Assembly: GCA_017305925.1 (NCBI GenBank)
Contig: JAFKJW010000178.1
Span: 1-64,000 of the forward strand
Direction of reading: 5' to 3'
Origin: Hyphomicrobiales bacterium
GTDB taxonomy: Bacteria; Pseudomonadota; Alphaproteobacteria; Rhizobiales; Rhizobiaceae
Length of the DNA: 64,000 nt
Shown: one piece after another, positions 52,349-61,140 of the stretch
Layout: each line of letters begins with the position of its first letter
Position numbering within the stretch: the stretch's first letter is position 1
Position numbers and translations under genes: made by a program
The notes under the pieces: generated by a model
The model's database searches: none
What the model saw: the letters and a program-made list of their open reading frames with translations, nothing else
What the model was told of the DNA's origin: nothing

Positions 52349-54388
52349 TCAAAAGTCCTTGCAGAGGCGCAGAGAATCGAAAATCGCTGCATGGACGTTG
52401 CGGCTGGCGACGGCGTCTCCAACGCGGAAGAGCATGAACTCGCCTTCGGGATTGAGCTGAAGGGCCTGCGGGGCGCCCTCCAGCAAAGCGTCCTGATCGG
52501 TCACGCCGTCATTGCGCGAGCAGGGACGGCAGTCCTGGTAGACCTCGTCGACCGGCAGCGTTCCATGCTCGACGATGACGTGATCCACCAGGCGCGCGAT
52601 GTCGGGACCGCCATACTCGTTGGAGAAGGTGACCTTGAGCTTGTTGCCCTCCCGTTCAATGCGCTTGATCCGCGAGTCCGGCGTGATCGTCACGCCCTTG
52701 CGGTAGAAATGCTCCAGGAAGATCGAGAAGTTCTGCGACGCCATGTCGTAGGCGGCGGCCCTGTCGGGCGTCACGTACTCCACCTTCGTGCCGGGCTGCC
52801 CGGCCAGATAGTCCGCGCATGAGGGTGCCGGCGGCTGGCCGTTGTCGTCATAGACGAGAATGTCGCCGGAGAGAGGCCGCCCGGTCAGGGCATCCCAGAC
52901 GCTTTGGGCCATCTCGCCGCCGGGCACCAGATCGGTGTCCGGAACGCCGCCCGTGGCGACGACGACGATATCGGGCTTCAGCTCCCGTATTTCGGCCAAT
53001 CCGGCCATGGTGTTCCAGCGAATGTCGACTCCCAGCGCCTCCAGCCGCTCACCGTACCAGTCGACGATGCCGATGATGTCGCGGCGCCAGCCTGCCAGCG
53101 AGGCTATCCTTATCTGGCCGCCCAGTTTGTTCCCGGCTTCGAAAAGGGTCACCCGATGCCCGCGCTCGGCGCTCACGCGGGCAGCCTCCAGCCCGGCCGG
53201 CCCGCCGCCGACGACGGCGATCTTCTTCAGCGGCCCGGCCGTTCGCCCGATGACATGCGGCATCGTGGCTTCGCGCCCGGTCGCCACATTGTGGAGGCAC
53301 AACGCGTCCAGACCCTGCGACACGCGGTCGAGGCAGTAGCTCGCGCCCACGCAGGGACGGATTTCGTGTTCCCTCTTCTCCTCGATCTTGCGCACTATAT
53401 GCGGATCGGCGATGTGCGCGCGGGTCAGCCCCACGAGGTCGAGGATCCCCTCGGTGATCGCGTGCCGCGCCGTGGCGACATCGGCGATCCGGCAGGCATG
53501 GATGAGCGGCGTCCTGACATGCTTGCGGAACTCGGCCACTTGCGACAGCCAGGGAGCAAGCGGCGACCACATGCCCGGTATCTGTCTGGCAAGGGCGTAA
53601 TGGCTCTCGATATGGCCGAAATTGACGGTCATGTAGTCCACGAGGCCGGCCTCGGATATGATCTGCGCGGCCTCGATGCCTTCCGACAGACCGTGGCCCC
53701 GATCCCAATCCTCGTTCGCGCCCAGCCGGATCCCGACGATGTAGTCGTCGCCCACGGCGGCGCGGACTTCCTCGAGCATTTCGAGCGTAAAGCGAACCCG
53801 GTTGCGCAACGAGCCGCCATATTCGTCGCTCCGGAAATTGGTGGCGGGGGACAGAAACTGCCCCGGCAGATGCCCGTGGGACAGGATCTCGACGCCGTCG
53901 AGGCCGCCCCGCCTGCACCGGTCGGCGGCGGCCGCATAGGCGAGGAGAACCCTTTTTATGTCGTACTGATCCATCGAGCGGGGGATCGCGCGATGACTCG
54001 GCTCCTTGACCCTCGAGGGAGCAACCACGGGAAGCCAATTGCCAGCGTTCCACGTGGTGCGGTTGCCAAGGTGCGATATCTGACAGACGAGGCCGCATCG
54101 ATGGCGGTGAATGCGCTCCGAGAACTCCTGGAAATACGGAATGATGTCGTCGCTGCTGACGTCGATCTGTCCGAAGACCGAGGGCGTGTCCTTGGAAATG
54201 AAGGAGGAGCCGCCGAACATCGTCATGCCGATGCCGCCCCTGGCCTTCTCTTCATGATACAGCTGGTAGCGGAGCTTGGGCTTTCCATCCTCGACGTAGT
54301 TCGGGGCGTGCGGTGTGCTGACGACCCGATTTTTCAGTCGAAGAGCCTTCAGTTGAAAAGGCTGAAGGAGCGGATCTGCGGCTTGCAC
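52349..54388 (-). CDS. DgcA/StcD-like fused flavoenzyme (OYE domain plus FAD/NAD domain)
   Basis: A 679-residue two-domain enzyme. Residues 1-340 form an FMN old-yellow-enzyme TIM barrel (LKNRVVSTPHAPNY, QISHLGNRTTW, LDGVEILSHGHLPGQFLSPA). Then comes an iron-sulfur segment and a C-terminal FAD/NAD Rossmann unit (KKIAVVGGGPAGLEAARVSA). The cluster segment has Cys346, Cys352 and Cys364, but the second canonical Cys is Ala349, as in CVGAxYCLD-type DgcA/StcD demethylases. These remove N-methyl groups from dimethylglycine, stachydrine or related compounds. The start is GTG at 54388. It is the first gene of the Dpp-type importer operon. Confidence 0.88.
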   Translation of the reverse strand: MQAADPLLQPFQLKALRLKNRVVSTPHAPNYVEDGKPKLRYQLYHEEKARGGIGMTMFGGSSFISKDTPSVFGQIDVSSDDIIPYFQEFSERIHRHRCGLVCQISHLGNRTTWNAGNWLPVVAPSRVKEPSHRAIPRSMDQYDIKRVLLAYAAAADRCRRGGLDGVEILSHGHLPGQFLSPATNFRSDEYGGSLRNRVRFTLEMLEEVRAAVGDDYIVGIRLGANEDWDRGHGLSEGIEAAQIISEAGLVDYMTVNFGHIESHYALARQIPGMWSPLAPWLSQVAEFRKHVRTPLIHACRIADVATARHAITEGILDLVGLTRAHIADPHIVRKIEEKREHEIRPCVGASYCLDRVSQGLDALCLHNVATGREATMPHVIGRTAGPLKKIAVVGGGPAGLEAARVSAERGHRVTLFEAGNKLGGQIRIASLAGWRRDIIGIVDWYGERLEALGVDIRWNTMAGLAEIRELKPDIVVVATGGVPDTDLVPGGEMAQSVWDALTGRPLSGDILVYDDNGQPPAPSCADYLAGQPGTKVEYVTPDRAAAYDMASQNFSIFLEHFYRKGVTITPDSRIKRIEREGNKLKVTFSNEYGGPDIARLVDHVIVEHGTLPVDEVYQDCRPCSRNDGVTDQDALLEGAPQALQLNPEGEFMLFRVGDAVASRNVHAAIFDSLRLCKDF

Positions 54389-54902
54389 TTTCTCACCATA
54401 GGTTCAGGTACGGGGAAAAGCTGGCGGTCTTCTGTTGTCCGGCGTCTGCGGCGCGCCGCCGGTAAGCTGGTTGGAATCCTTGACGGATGCGGCACGCCTT
54501 CCGCCGCGGAGAGATGCGCCGACGGAGCGAACGCGATTTCGCGATCCCGTGCCGGGCGGCGATATGTCGGGGACCATGCCTCCCGCCGCCGGAATGCCGC
54601 TTCCGACGAATGCAGGAGTTCAGGCCGGCTCGTCGCATCATTCGCGCGGGCAGCAGCCTGGATGATCCGGGTGGCGACGGTCATCTCCCGCCCGGATCGA
54701 GCACGTTCGGGATCGAGAAACGCCTCTGCATTCCGTTGCCTCCTCCCCTTGCAATCGTTAGAATGTAAATTGTAGACAATCTACGAGTCAAGTGACTTCC
54801 CGGTGAAGTCGGCGCTCACAACACCCATGCAGACGCCTCAAGCGTGGAATTTCACCCGTGTCGCGACGACTGCGCAGGAGCCTGCTTCAAGGGGCCACCA
54901 CC
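54389..54902. promoter_or_regulatory. Divergent promoter region of the two flavoenzyme genes
   Basis: A 514-bp gap without a supported gene. It holds the GntR-type site described at 54769-54784. The rest shows no recognisable motif, and short open frames in it lack ribosome sites. Confidence 0.5.
54769..54784. promoter_or_regulatory. FCD/GntR-type operator (ATTGT-AG-ACAAT with overlapping GTAGA-CAA-TCTAC)
   Basis: ATTGTAGACAAT fits the T-x-GT-x(n)-AC-x-A consensus of FadR/FCD regulators, and the overlapping dyad GTAGACAATCTAC offers a second register. It lies 118 bp upstream of the plus flavoenzyme gene. The FCD regulator at 57112 is the likely ligand-responsive partner. Confidence 0.5.
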
Positions 54903-57044
54903 ATGAATGACCATTTTCTGCCCGGCGCCGACCCGCAACCGGTTCGGACATATCCCGCGCCCAGGGGCGGCGCACAGCCCGAGATGGCGAGGCGCCCGGC
55001 CTCGGTCGAGACCGGAGCGGGACGGTCCGACCCGCTCCTGGCGCCGCTGAAGGTCGGCAGGCTTTCGCTGCGCAACCGCATCATGAGTTCCAGCCACGAG
55101 ACGTCGATCAGCGAGCAAAACTACCCGCTCGAAGCCTATCAGCGCTACCACGAGGAGAAGGCCAAGGGGGGCCTCGCCCTTACCATGTTCGGTGGGTCGG
55201 GCGTGGTGTCGCGCGACTCGTTCTGGGGCGGCGACCAGCTCGATTACACCAGCGACGACGTCATCCCCGTTCTTCAGCAGTTCGCCGACCGTATCCATCG
55301 GCATGATGCCGCCATCATGTGCCAGATATCCCATGTCGGTCGGCGCTCCGACGCCACCACGGCCGACTGGCTGCCGGCCATCGCCCCCTCCAATACCCGC
55401 GAAGCCTACAGGCGCAGCTTTGCCAGGGAGATGGATCGCCACGACATCGAAAGGGTGGTGCGCGACTTCGGACAGGCGGCGCGCCGGGTCAAGCAGGGCG
55501 GTCTCGACGGCCTGGAGACGCTGACGGGCGGCCATCTGATCGGGCAGTTCCTGTCCCCGATGGTCAACCGCCGCACCGACGAGTTCGGAGGATCGCTCGA
55601 AAACCGGATGCGGTTCCTGCGGATGGTCTATGAGGAAATCAGGAAGCAGGTCGGGTCGGACATCACCGTCGGCATCCGCTATACGATCGATGAAGACCAC
55701 CCCGACGGATTGAGCTTCGAGGACGCGGTGAGGGTCGCGAACATACTCGAACGCGAAGGGCTGGTGGACTTTTTCAACTGCGTGTTCGGCCGCTTCGACA
55801 CGAAGTACGCTTTGCTCTACTACAACATCCCCGACATCACCTCGCCTTCGGCGCCGTGGATCGAGCGTGTGGGAGCGTTCCGCGCCGAGACGAGCCTGCC
55901 GATCTTCCACGCGGCGAAGATCTCCGATCTCGCAACGGCCCGCTACGCCGTCGGTGAAGGCCTTCTCGACATGGTCTGCATGACGCGCGCCCACATGGCC
56001 GACCCTCAGATCGTCAACAAGCTGCGGGCGGGCCGCGAGGACGAGATCCGCCCCTGCGTCGGCGCCTCGCATTGCCTGTATCGGGCGATCCACTGCATCC
56101 ACAATCCGGCGACGGGCCGGGAGACATGGTTGCCGCAGGTGATCGAGCGGTCCCCGGCCGCCGGGCGCAGGGCCGTGGTCGTGGGTGGAGGCCCGGCCGG
56201 TCTCGAAGCCGCGCGGGTGCTCGGCGAGCGAGGGCACGACGTGGTCCTGTTCGAGGCGACCAACCATCTCGGCGGCCAGCTGGCCCTGGCCACGCGCGTC
56301 AGACTGCGGCAGGATCTCAAGGGCATCGTCGATTGGCGCGAGGCCGAGCTGTCACGCCTGGGCGTCGCCGTCAGGCTGAATACCTATGCCGAAACGAGCA
56401 CGGTGCTCGCGGAACGACCCGATCTCGTCATCGTCGCGACCGGCGGCCTGCCGGCTCCCGGCGGGTTTCCAGGCGAGGAGCACTGCATCAGCGTGCAGGA
56501 CGTTCTCGGCACGCCGACGCTGGCCTCGAGCGACGTGCTGATCTATGATGGAACCGGTCGTCATGCCGGCCCGCTGACAGCCGTCCATCTGGCGTCGGCC
56601 GGCAAGACGGTGACTCTGGTCACCCTCGACCCCGCCGTCGCGCCCGAGATGGAGGCCCACTCGCAGATCGTCTATCACAAGAATATCGCCGAGCTCGGAA
56701 TACGCACGCTGAACGAATACGACATCGAGCGCGTGGCCATCGGTCGAAACGGAACCTTCGACGTCGTCATCAAGCACCGCTTGACAGACAAGACGCAATC
56801 CATGAATTGCGGACAGGTCATCCTGGAAAACGGAACCTATCCGCTGTCTGATCTTTACGACGAGATCCGGCCTCTTTCAACGAATGACGGGGTAACCGAC
56901 ATCTCCGCCATGATTGCCGGCCCGCATCCCCTGCGGGAAAAACCCGCTTCGGGCTTCGAGCTGCATCGGATCGGCGATGCCGTGACCAGTCGCTCGGTTC
57001 ATGCCGCCCTGTTGGACGCTCTGCGTCTATGCGTGCAGTTCTGA
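54903..57044 (+). CDS. DgcA/StcD-like fused flavoenzyme, paralogue (OYE plus FAD/NAD domain)
   Basis: A 713-residue paralogue of the divergent enzyme, with an extra N-terminal stretch of about 45 residues. The OYE barrel begins at LLAPLKVGRLSLRNRIMSSS, with ICQISHVGRRSDATTADW-like and LDGLETLTGGHLIGQFLSPM segments. The FAD domain starts RRAVVVGGGPAGLEAARVLG. In the cluster segment Cys385 and Cys391 are kept, Ala388 replaces the second Cys, and the next Cys (398) is only 7 residues on instead of 12, so cluster binding may differ. The start at 54903 follows AAGGGGCC; the earlier codon at 54858 lacks a site. It probably acts on a related N-methylated substrate. Confidence 0.88.
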   Translation: MNDHFLPGADPQPVRTYPAPRGGAQPEMARRPASVETGAGRSDPLLAPLKVGRLSLRNRIMSSSHETSISEQNYPLEAYQRYHEEKAKGGLALTMFGGSGVVSRDSFWGGDQLDYTSDDVIPVLQQFADRIHRHDAAIMCQISHVGRRSDATTADWLPAIAPSNTREAYRRSFAREMDRHDIERVVRDFGQAARRVKQGGLDGLETLTGGHLIGQFLSPMVNRRTDEFGGSLENRMRFLRMVYEEIRKQVGSDITVGIRYTIDEDHPDGLSFEDAVRVANILEREGLVDFFNCVFGRFDTKYALLYYNIPDITSPSAPWIERVGAFRAETSLPIFHAAKISDLATARYAVGEGLLDMVCMTRAHMADPQIVNKLRAGREDEIRPCVGASHCLYRAIHCIHNPATGRETWLPQVIERSPAAGRRAVVVGGGPAGLEAARVLGERGHDVVLFEATNHLGGQLALATRVRLRQDLKGIVDWREAELSRLGVAVRLNTYAETSTVLAERPDLVIVATGGLPAPGGFPGEEHCISVQDVLGTPTLASSDVLIYDGTGRHAGPLTAVHLASAGKTVTLVTLDPAVAPEMEAHSQIVYHKNIAELGIRTLNEYDIERVAIGRNGTFDVVIKHRLTDKTQSMNCGQVILENGTYPLSDLYDEIRPLSTNDGVTDISAMIAGPHPLREKPASGFELHRIGDAVTSRSVHAALLDALRLCVQF

Positions 57045-57111
57045 GGGTGCATTGCAGGACACGGTATTTCCAGGCGGCAGCGGAACCACGCGGACCGGGA
57101 GCGAAGCTCAC

Positions 57112-57867
57112 ATGAAGGAACTTCCTCGAGCGGAGATGGCCCGCCTCAGGCCCCTGCAGCCGTTGAATGCGGCCACCGAAGTCGCCAGCGAATTGAGGAA
57201 GGCGATCATCAGCGGCTCGTTGGTGGCCGGCACGCGCCTGATCGAGACCGACATCGCTGCACAGATGGCAGTTTCCCGCGGCCCGGTGCGGGAAGCGCTG
57301 CGGATACTGCACGAGGATCAGCTGATCGAGATGCGGCCGAACAGGGGTGCGATCGTATCGGCGGTAAGCGCCGACGACGTGCTCGAGGTCTATGCCGTCC
57401 GCGGCTCCCTGGGACTCATCGCGATCCGCAATCTGATCGGGCAATACCACTTTTCGGAAGATGGAAGGGCGATGGTCCAGGCCCGCATAGACAGCATAAG
57501 AACCGGCGAGTTCGCCAGGCTGCGATCCCTGTCCGGGGCGAAGTCGTCGGAGATCGTCGAACAGGAATTCCGTATCCAGTCAGCCACGATTCTGGCGGCT
57601 TCCCTCCCGCGCGTCTATCGCCGTTTCGACCAGTTGACAGCCGAGATCCAGTCGCTCGTCAGCAGAATAAGGATCGAGTATAATACTTTCGACATAATAA
57701 TCGAGAAATACGCGAGCTTGCTCGATTCAATTCATGAAGGGGACGGCGCGTCTTCGGAAAAAATCTGGAGGAAACATATCCAGGTTTCCTCGGCGGAGCT
57801 TCTGGAGAAGCTTCCAGGCGGCGATGACGCCATTCGCATTCGACCTTGGATGGTTACGCTCTACTAG
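57112..57867 (+). CDS. GntR-family (FadR/FCD) transcriptional regulator
   Basis: A 251-residue regulator. The wHTH (residues about 20-85) has ELRKAIISGSLVAGTRLIET, DIAAQMAVSRGPVREALRIL and IEMRPNRGAIVSAV. The FCD domain follows, with the family Arg in VYAVRGSLG and helices up to HIQVSSAELLEK. It starts at the ATG at 57112 after GGGAGCGA, 67 bp after the flavoenzyme gene. Its stop codon TAG is shared with the IS630 junction: TA is the duplicated target and G is the first base of the element. Confidence 0.92.
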   Translation: MKELPRAEMARLRPLQPLNAATEVASELRKAIISGSLVAGTRLIETDIAAQMAVSRGPVREALRILHEDQLIEMRPNRGAIVSAVSADDVLEVYAVRGSLGLIAIRNLIGQYHFSEDGRAMVQARIDSIRTGEFARLRSLSGAKSSEIVEQEFRIQSATILAASLPRVYRRFDQLTAEIQSLVSRIRIEYNTFDIIIEKYASLLDSIHEGDGASSEKIWRKHIQVSSAELLEKLPGGDDAIRIRPWMVTLY

Positions 57868-57873
57868 AGCGTT

Positions 57874-58822
57874 TCAGTTTTTGATGGAATCATATCCGGC
57901 ATTTTGGAAGTAGTTTGCGCATTCGTTAGGCGGGATGGTTGAGACGAGGTGTCCGACGTGGCGCGACGTCTCGTCGATGGACCGTTTCTGGGCGGCCCGC
58001 ATCCAATGCTTGATCTTGGCGAAGGCCTGCTCGATGGGGTTGAGATCGGGGGAGTATGGCGGCAGATACCAGAGCCTTGCGCCGGCTGCCCGGATCATCT
58101 GCCGGACAGCAGCCGACTTATGCGAGCCGAGGTTGTCCATGACAACGATGTCGCCGGGTTCGAGCACAGGTACGAGTTGCTGCTCGACATAAGCCCGGAA
58201 GCATTGGCCATTGATCGGCCCGTCGAAGACGCATGGCGCAGTGAGGCGGTCGAGCCGCAGGGCACCCAAAAAGGTCAGCGTCCGCCAATGCCCGTGTGGC
58301 GCAAAGGCACGCAGGCGTTTGCCTCTCGGCCCCCAACCCCGTAGTGGCGCCATGTTGGTCTTGATCCAGGTCTCGTCGATGAAGACCAGCTTGTGAGGAT
58401 CCAGGCCGGACTGCCAGGCGCGCCAACGCCGGCGGCGGCGTGCGATGTCGGTACGCACTTGCTCAAGGGCGAACAGCGTTTTTTTTGAACCGCAGCCCTT
58501 CGCGTCGAAGGAACTTCCACACGGTGTCGTGCGAAACCTGAACCCCGCGCGACGCCAGTTCATCCTTCAGTCCGTGCAGGGTCAGGTGGGGCGTCTGGCC
58601 GATCCGCTCGACGATGAACGCACGATGCGGATCGAGAAGCCGCTTGCGATGTCCGCCCATCTTGGACGGTGCGACCGAACGCGTCATGCGATGCCGCTGC
58701 GACCACTTAACCACCGAGGAAACCGCAACCCCGAAACGCGCGGCAACCGAGCGGCAGCTCTCCCCGGCCTCGACCGCGCCGACAACCCGCGCACGAAGAT
58801 CATTGGATAGAGGTGCTGTCAT
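57874..58822 (-). CDS. IS630-family transposase, two frames joined by programmed frameshift
   Basis: The first frame (58463-58822, 119 codons) carries the HTH part: [40 protein letters not shown]. The second (57874-58563) carries the DDE catalytic core: [11 protein letters not shown] (first Asp), [11 protein letters not shown] (second Asp) and [14 protein letters not shown] (Glu). They overlap by about 100 bp and share a run of eight A on the minus strand (58479-58486), directly before the Lys-Lys codons, a typical slippery site for the frameshift that makes the full-length enzyme. Both frames look intact, so the element may still be active. Confidence 0.88.
58479..58486 (-). promoter_or_regulatory. 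Slippery A8 site for transposase frameshifting
   Basis: Eight consecutive A on the minus strand within the overlap of the two transposase frames. IS630 elements commonly use such runs for recoding. Confidence 0.6.
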
Positions 58823-58916
58823 CAGATGCTGGCCTCCACACCAGCCAGCATCTTGAATCACAAATCCAAGCAGACCGGAATCCCAAATCGATTCCGTCCA
58901 TCACTGAACCGCTCTA

Positions 58917-59003
58917 GGCTGTGGCGACGACCTGGAACGGCTGACGGTCGACTCGACCATCGTGCCCGCGCGGCGGCCTGAGGACCCGGATCCAGCCGCT
59001 TGA
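58917..59003 (+). pseudogene. Possible IS5-type transposase remnant
   Basis: A short frame reads DLERLTVDSTIVPARRPEDP before a stop. LxVDSTIVxA resembles the catalytic DSTIVRAH segment of IS5-group transposases. Only about 28 codons remain and the match is weak. It lies immediately right of the IS630 element. Confidence 0.22.
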
Positions 59004-59064
59004 GCGAAGGGGGCGGCGGGTGCACGATATGGGACGATAACGCAGGCCGGCGCGGAACGGGCGG

Positions 59065-60396
59065 CTATCGTTCGTCCAGCATGGCAAGCACCACGAGCAT
59101 GAGGACGATTGCCGGCGCCGTCTTGACCAGAGCGCCCAGCGGTTCGAGCCAGAGCGCGGGGGTGATTGCCGCGGCGCCCGCCATGTAGAACAGGGACAGC
59201 GCAATGCCCGCGATCAAACCCGTGCGGCAGCTCCTGCGCCATGCGATCGCCATGCCGACCAGAATGTCGGCGGCGCTGCTGATCACGGTGACGGCTTCGG
59301 CCAGAGGCCGCGCGAAGCCGTGTCCCGTCAGGATGGAAACCGCGGCATCGAACGAGGCCGTCAGCGCGATCGACCCGGAGGCGATCCAGAACAGGGCGAG
59401 CGAGCCGATCGCCAGCGGTTTGACCAGATAGAGCCGGGCAAACCATTTCTCCTGGACGGTCGCCGGCCGGCGCGCCAGGATGCGCGCCAGCGACGCGGGC
59501 TCGATGCCGGTCGCGCCGATCCAGCCATCGGGATTTCCGGAGACGCCCCGGCGCATCTCGGCAAGCGCCGTCGTGCGCACGGGCGGCGACCAGCCCAGAT
59601 ACGCGGCCAGATCACCCAGCCCGGCCCCCATCGTCATCATCCACGGCGCGAGCCGCAACCGCCAAGCCGGTCCACCAAGGTGGGCTCGGAATGCCGCGAC
59701 GACGCTGCCGACCGACGGCGCCTCCCGGTCCATGACATCCCAGACCGCGGCCCACCGACGTTCGCCGCCGTCCCATCGCCGTCCCAGATGGGCGATCGTG
59801 CCGGCGATATCGGCCACGTCCGTCGTCGCGAAGGGGCGTTGCAGCTCGCGTTCCGACACGTCGATCGGCAAGGCTGCAAGCGCCCGCACCAGCGCGCTTC
59901 CGCCGAAGGCCGCCGGCGCGACGACGAAGCCGGGGCGCAGGATGACATGGGGAACGCCGCTTTCGGCAATGGCCTTTTCCGCCCGGCGCTTGGTCGTGCT
60001 GAATGCCGTCCGGTCGTCGCGCTCGTTGCCGGGAACCGACAGATGGACGAGCAGGCGCGGCTCGCGCGCCAAGGTCAGGGCTTGGGTCAACCGGGAGGCA
60101 AAGCCGACATGAACGTCCTCGGCCCTGCCGCGTTGCGGACTGTCCTGAAGCGTGCCGATGCAGTTGACGACGATCTCCACCGCGCGCTGCGCAAACAGGG
60201 CCGAGAGGGCTTCGGCGGCCAGGTCCAGAACCGGACATTCGACGGCCTTCTCCGCGAAGATCGCCTTCTGCGCGGGCGTAAAGCGCCGGGCGATCGCGAC
60301 GACGGGAAAACCCTGCCGCGTCAGCTCGGTCGCGACAGCCTGCCCGATGAGGCCGGAGGCGCCGAGGACGGCGATGGCGGGAAGCGGTCCCGCCAT
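59065..60396 (-). CDS. SDR (atypical) fused to a DoxX-like membrane domain
   Basis: A 443-residue two-part protein. Residues 1-290 form an atypical NAD(P)-binding SDR (VLGASGLIGQAVATELTRQG, VVNCIGTLQDS, LVHLSVPGNERDDRTAFSTT, KRRAEKAIAESGVPHVILRP). The C-terminal about 130 residues contain four predicted membrane helices (LYLVKPLAIGSLALFWIASG onward), like DoxX-like SDR-associated domains. The Rossmann part is probably cytoplasmic and anchored to the inner membrane. Only 1 bp separates it from the upstream DUF2269 gene. The substrate is unknown, possibly a membrane lipid or quinone-linked compound. Confidence 0.85.
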   Translation of the reverse strand: MAGPLPAIAVLGASGLIGQAVATELTRQGFPVVAIARRFTPAQKAIFAEKAVECPVLDLAAEALSALFAQRAVEIVVNCIGTLQDSPQRGRAEDVHVGFASRLTQALTLAREPRLLVHLSVPGNERDDRTAFSTTKRRAEKAIAESGVPHVILRPGFVVAPAAFGGSALVRALAALPIDVSERELQRPFATTDVADIAGTIAHLGRRWDGGERRWAAVWDVMDREAPSVGSVVAAFRAHLGGPAWRLRLAPWMMTMGAGLGDLAAYLGWSPPVRTTALAEMRRGVSGNPDGWIGATGIEPASLARILARRPATVQEKWFARLYLVKPLAIGSLALFWIASGSIALTASFDAAVSILTGHGFARPLAEAVTVISSAADILVGMAIAWRRSCRTGLIAGIALSLFYMAGAAAITPALWLEPLGALVKTAPAIVLMLVVLAMLDER

Positions 60397-60397
60397 G

Positions 60398-60865
60398 TCA
60401 AAGCCCCGGCTTGGCGATCATCAGCCACACGATCAGCAATACCGAGCCGAAGCCGGGAAAGCCGAAGACGAACCACGTGCGAAACAGCCGGTGATAGCGT
60501 GGAGGCAGCGGCGTCCCGGCGCGTGCGGCGTCCAGCGCGATGTCGCGCATCCGCGCCTGAATCCACACGACCGGAAGCCAGAACACACCGGCCAAGAGGT
60601 AAAGCCCCAGCGACACCGCCAGCCATCCCTCGGCGAGCGAAATGCCCAGCCGCCGCATGAGAAGATAGCCGGTGACCGGCTGGATGACGACCGCCGTGGC
60701 CGTGAAGATCATGTCCGCCTGAACGACGACGCCGGCGGTCTTGCCGATGAACCGGATATCCCCCGTGCGATGCGCCATCAGCATGAAGAAGGCTATCCCG
60801 GTTCCGGTGCCGAGGATGACGATCGCGCCCAGCACATGCAGGAACTTGAGGATTTCGTAGGACAA
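60398..60865 (-). CDS. DUF2269-family integral membrane protein
   Basis: A 155-residue protein with four predicted helices. It starts SYEILKFLHVLGAIVILGTG and contains FFMLMAHRTGDIRFIGKTAG and WIQARMRDIALDA, all typical of DUF2269 proteins. His9 and later His/Arg residues near the helix ends are conserved in the family. Function is unknown. Its tight linkage to the SDR-DoxX-like gene suggests a joint membrane-associated redox role. Confidence 0.85.
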   Translation of the reverse strand: MSYEILKFLHVLGAIVILGTGTGIAFFMLMAHRTGDIRFIGKTAGVVVQADMIFTATAVVIQPVTGYLLMRRLGISLAEGWLAVSLGLYLLAGVFWLPVVWIQARMRDIALDAARAGTPLPPRYHRLFRTWFVFGFPGFGSVLLIVWLMIAKPGL

Positions 60866-61140
60866 CGCGACAGCCCGTGAAGGTTCCGAGCCTCATACCG
60901 TAATGCGGTCGGGTGTCCATGGGGTAAATCGGAAAGCTGGCGCCATCGGATCGATCGAAACGGCCGGCGCAGCCGATCATATGGAAACGATATAAAGTAT
61001 GAATTCGCCTGAAAATCGCAAAAATAGTTGTTTGAAAACAATGGGAGACAGGAGCTTTTCAGAGGCCGCTTGACTTCAAGCATGGAAACGATACCCTTCG
61101 TGCGGAAACCTGGATTTTTAACCCGGGAGGGGGTTGAGGG
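60866..61140 (+). promoter_or_regulatory. Upstream region of the third sugar locus with repeated motifs
   Basis: The 12-mer ATGGAAACGATA occurs twice as a direct repeat (60981-60992 and 61082-61093), and TTGTTT-GA-AAACAA (61028-61041) is an inverted repeat between them. GGAAACG is a common LacI-family half-site. These are likely regulator sites for the SDR/importer operon starting at 61141. The regulator gene is not in the window. Confidence 0.5.

Larger units (their letters stand above)
57867..58914 (-). mobile_element. IS630-family insertion sequence (about 1048 bp)
   Basis: The ends GAGCGTTTCAG (left) and the reverse complement of CTGAACCGCTC (right, giving GAGCGGTTCAG) are terminal inverted repeats flanked by TA dinucleotides at 57865-57866 and 58915-58916, the IS630/Tc1 target duplication. 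It encodes a transposase in two overlapping minus-strand frames. It sits exactly after the GntR gene. The pre-insertion sequence would read TAC-TAG-GCT, so the protein end is unchanged. Confidence 0.88.
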
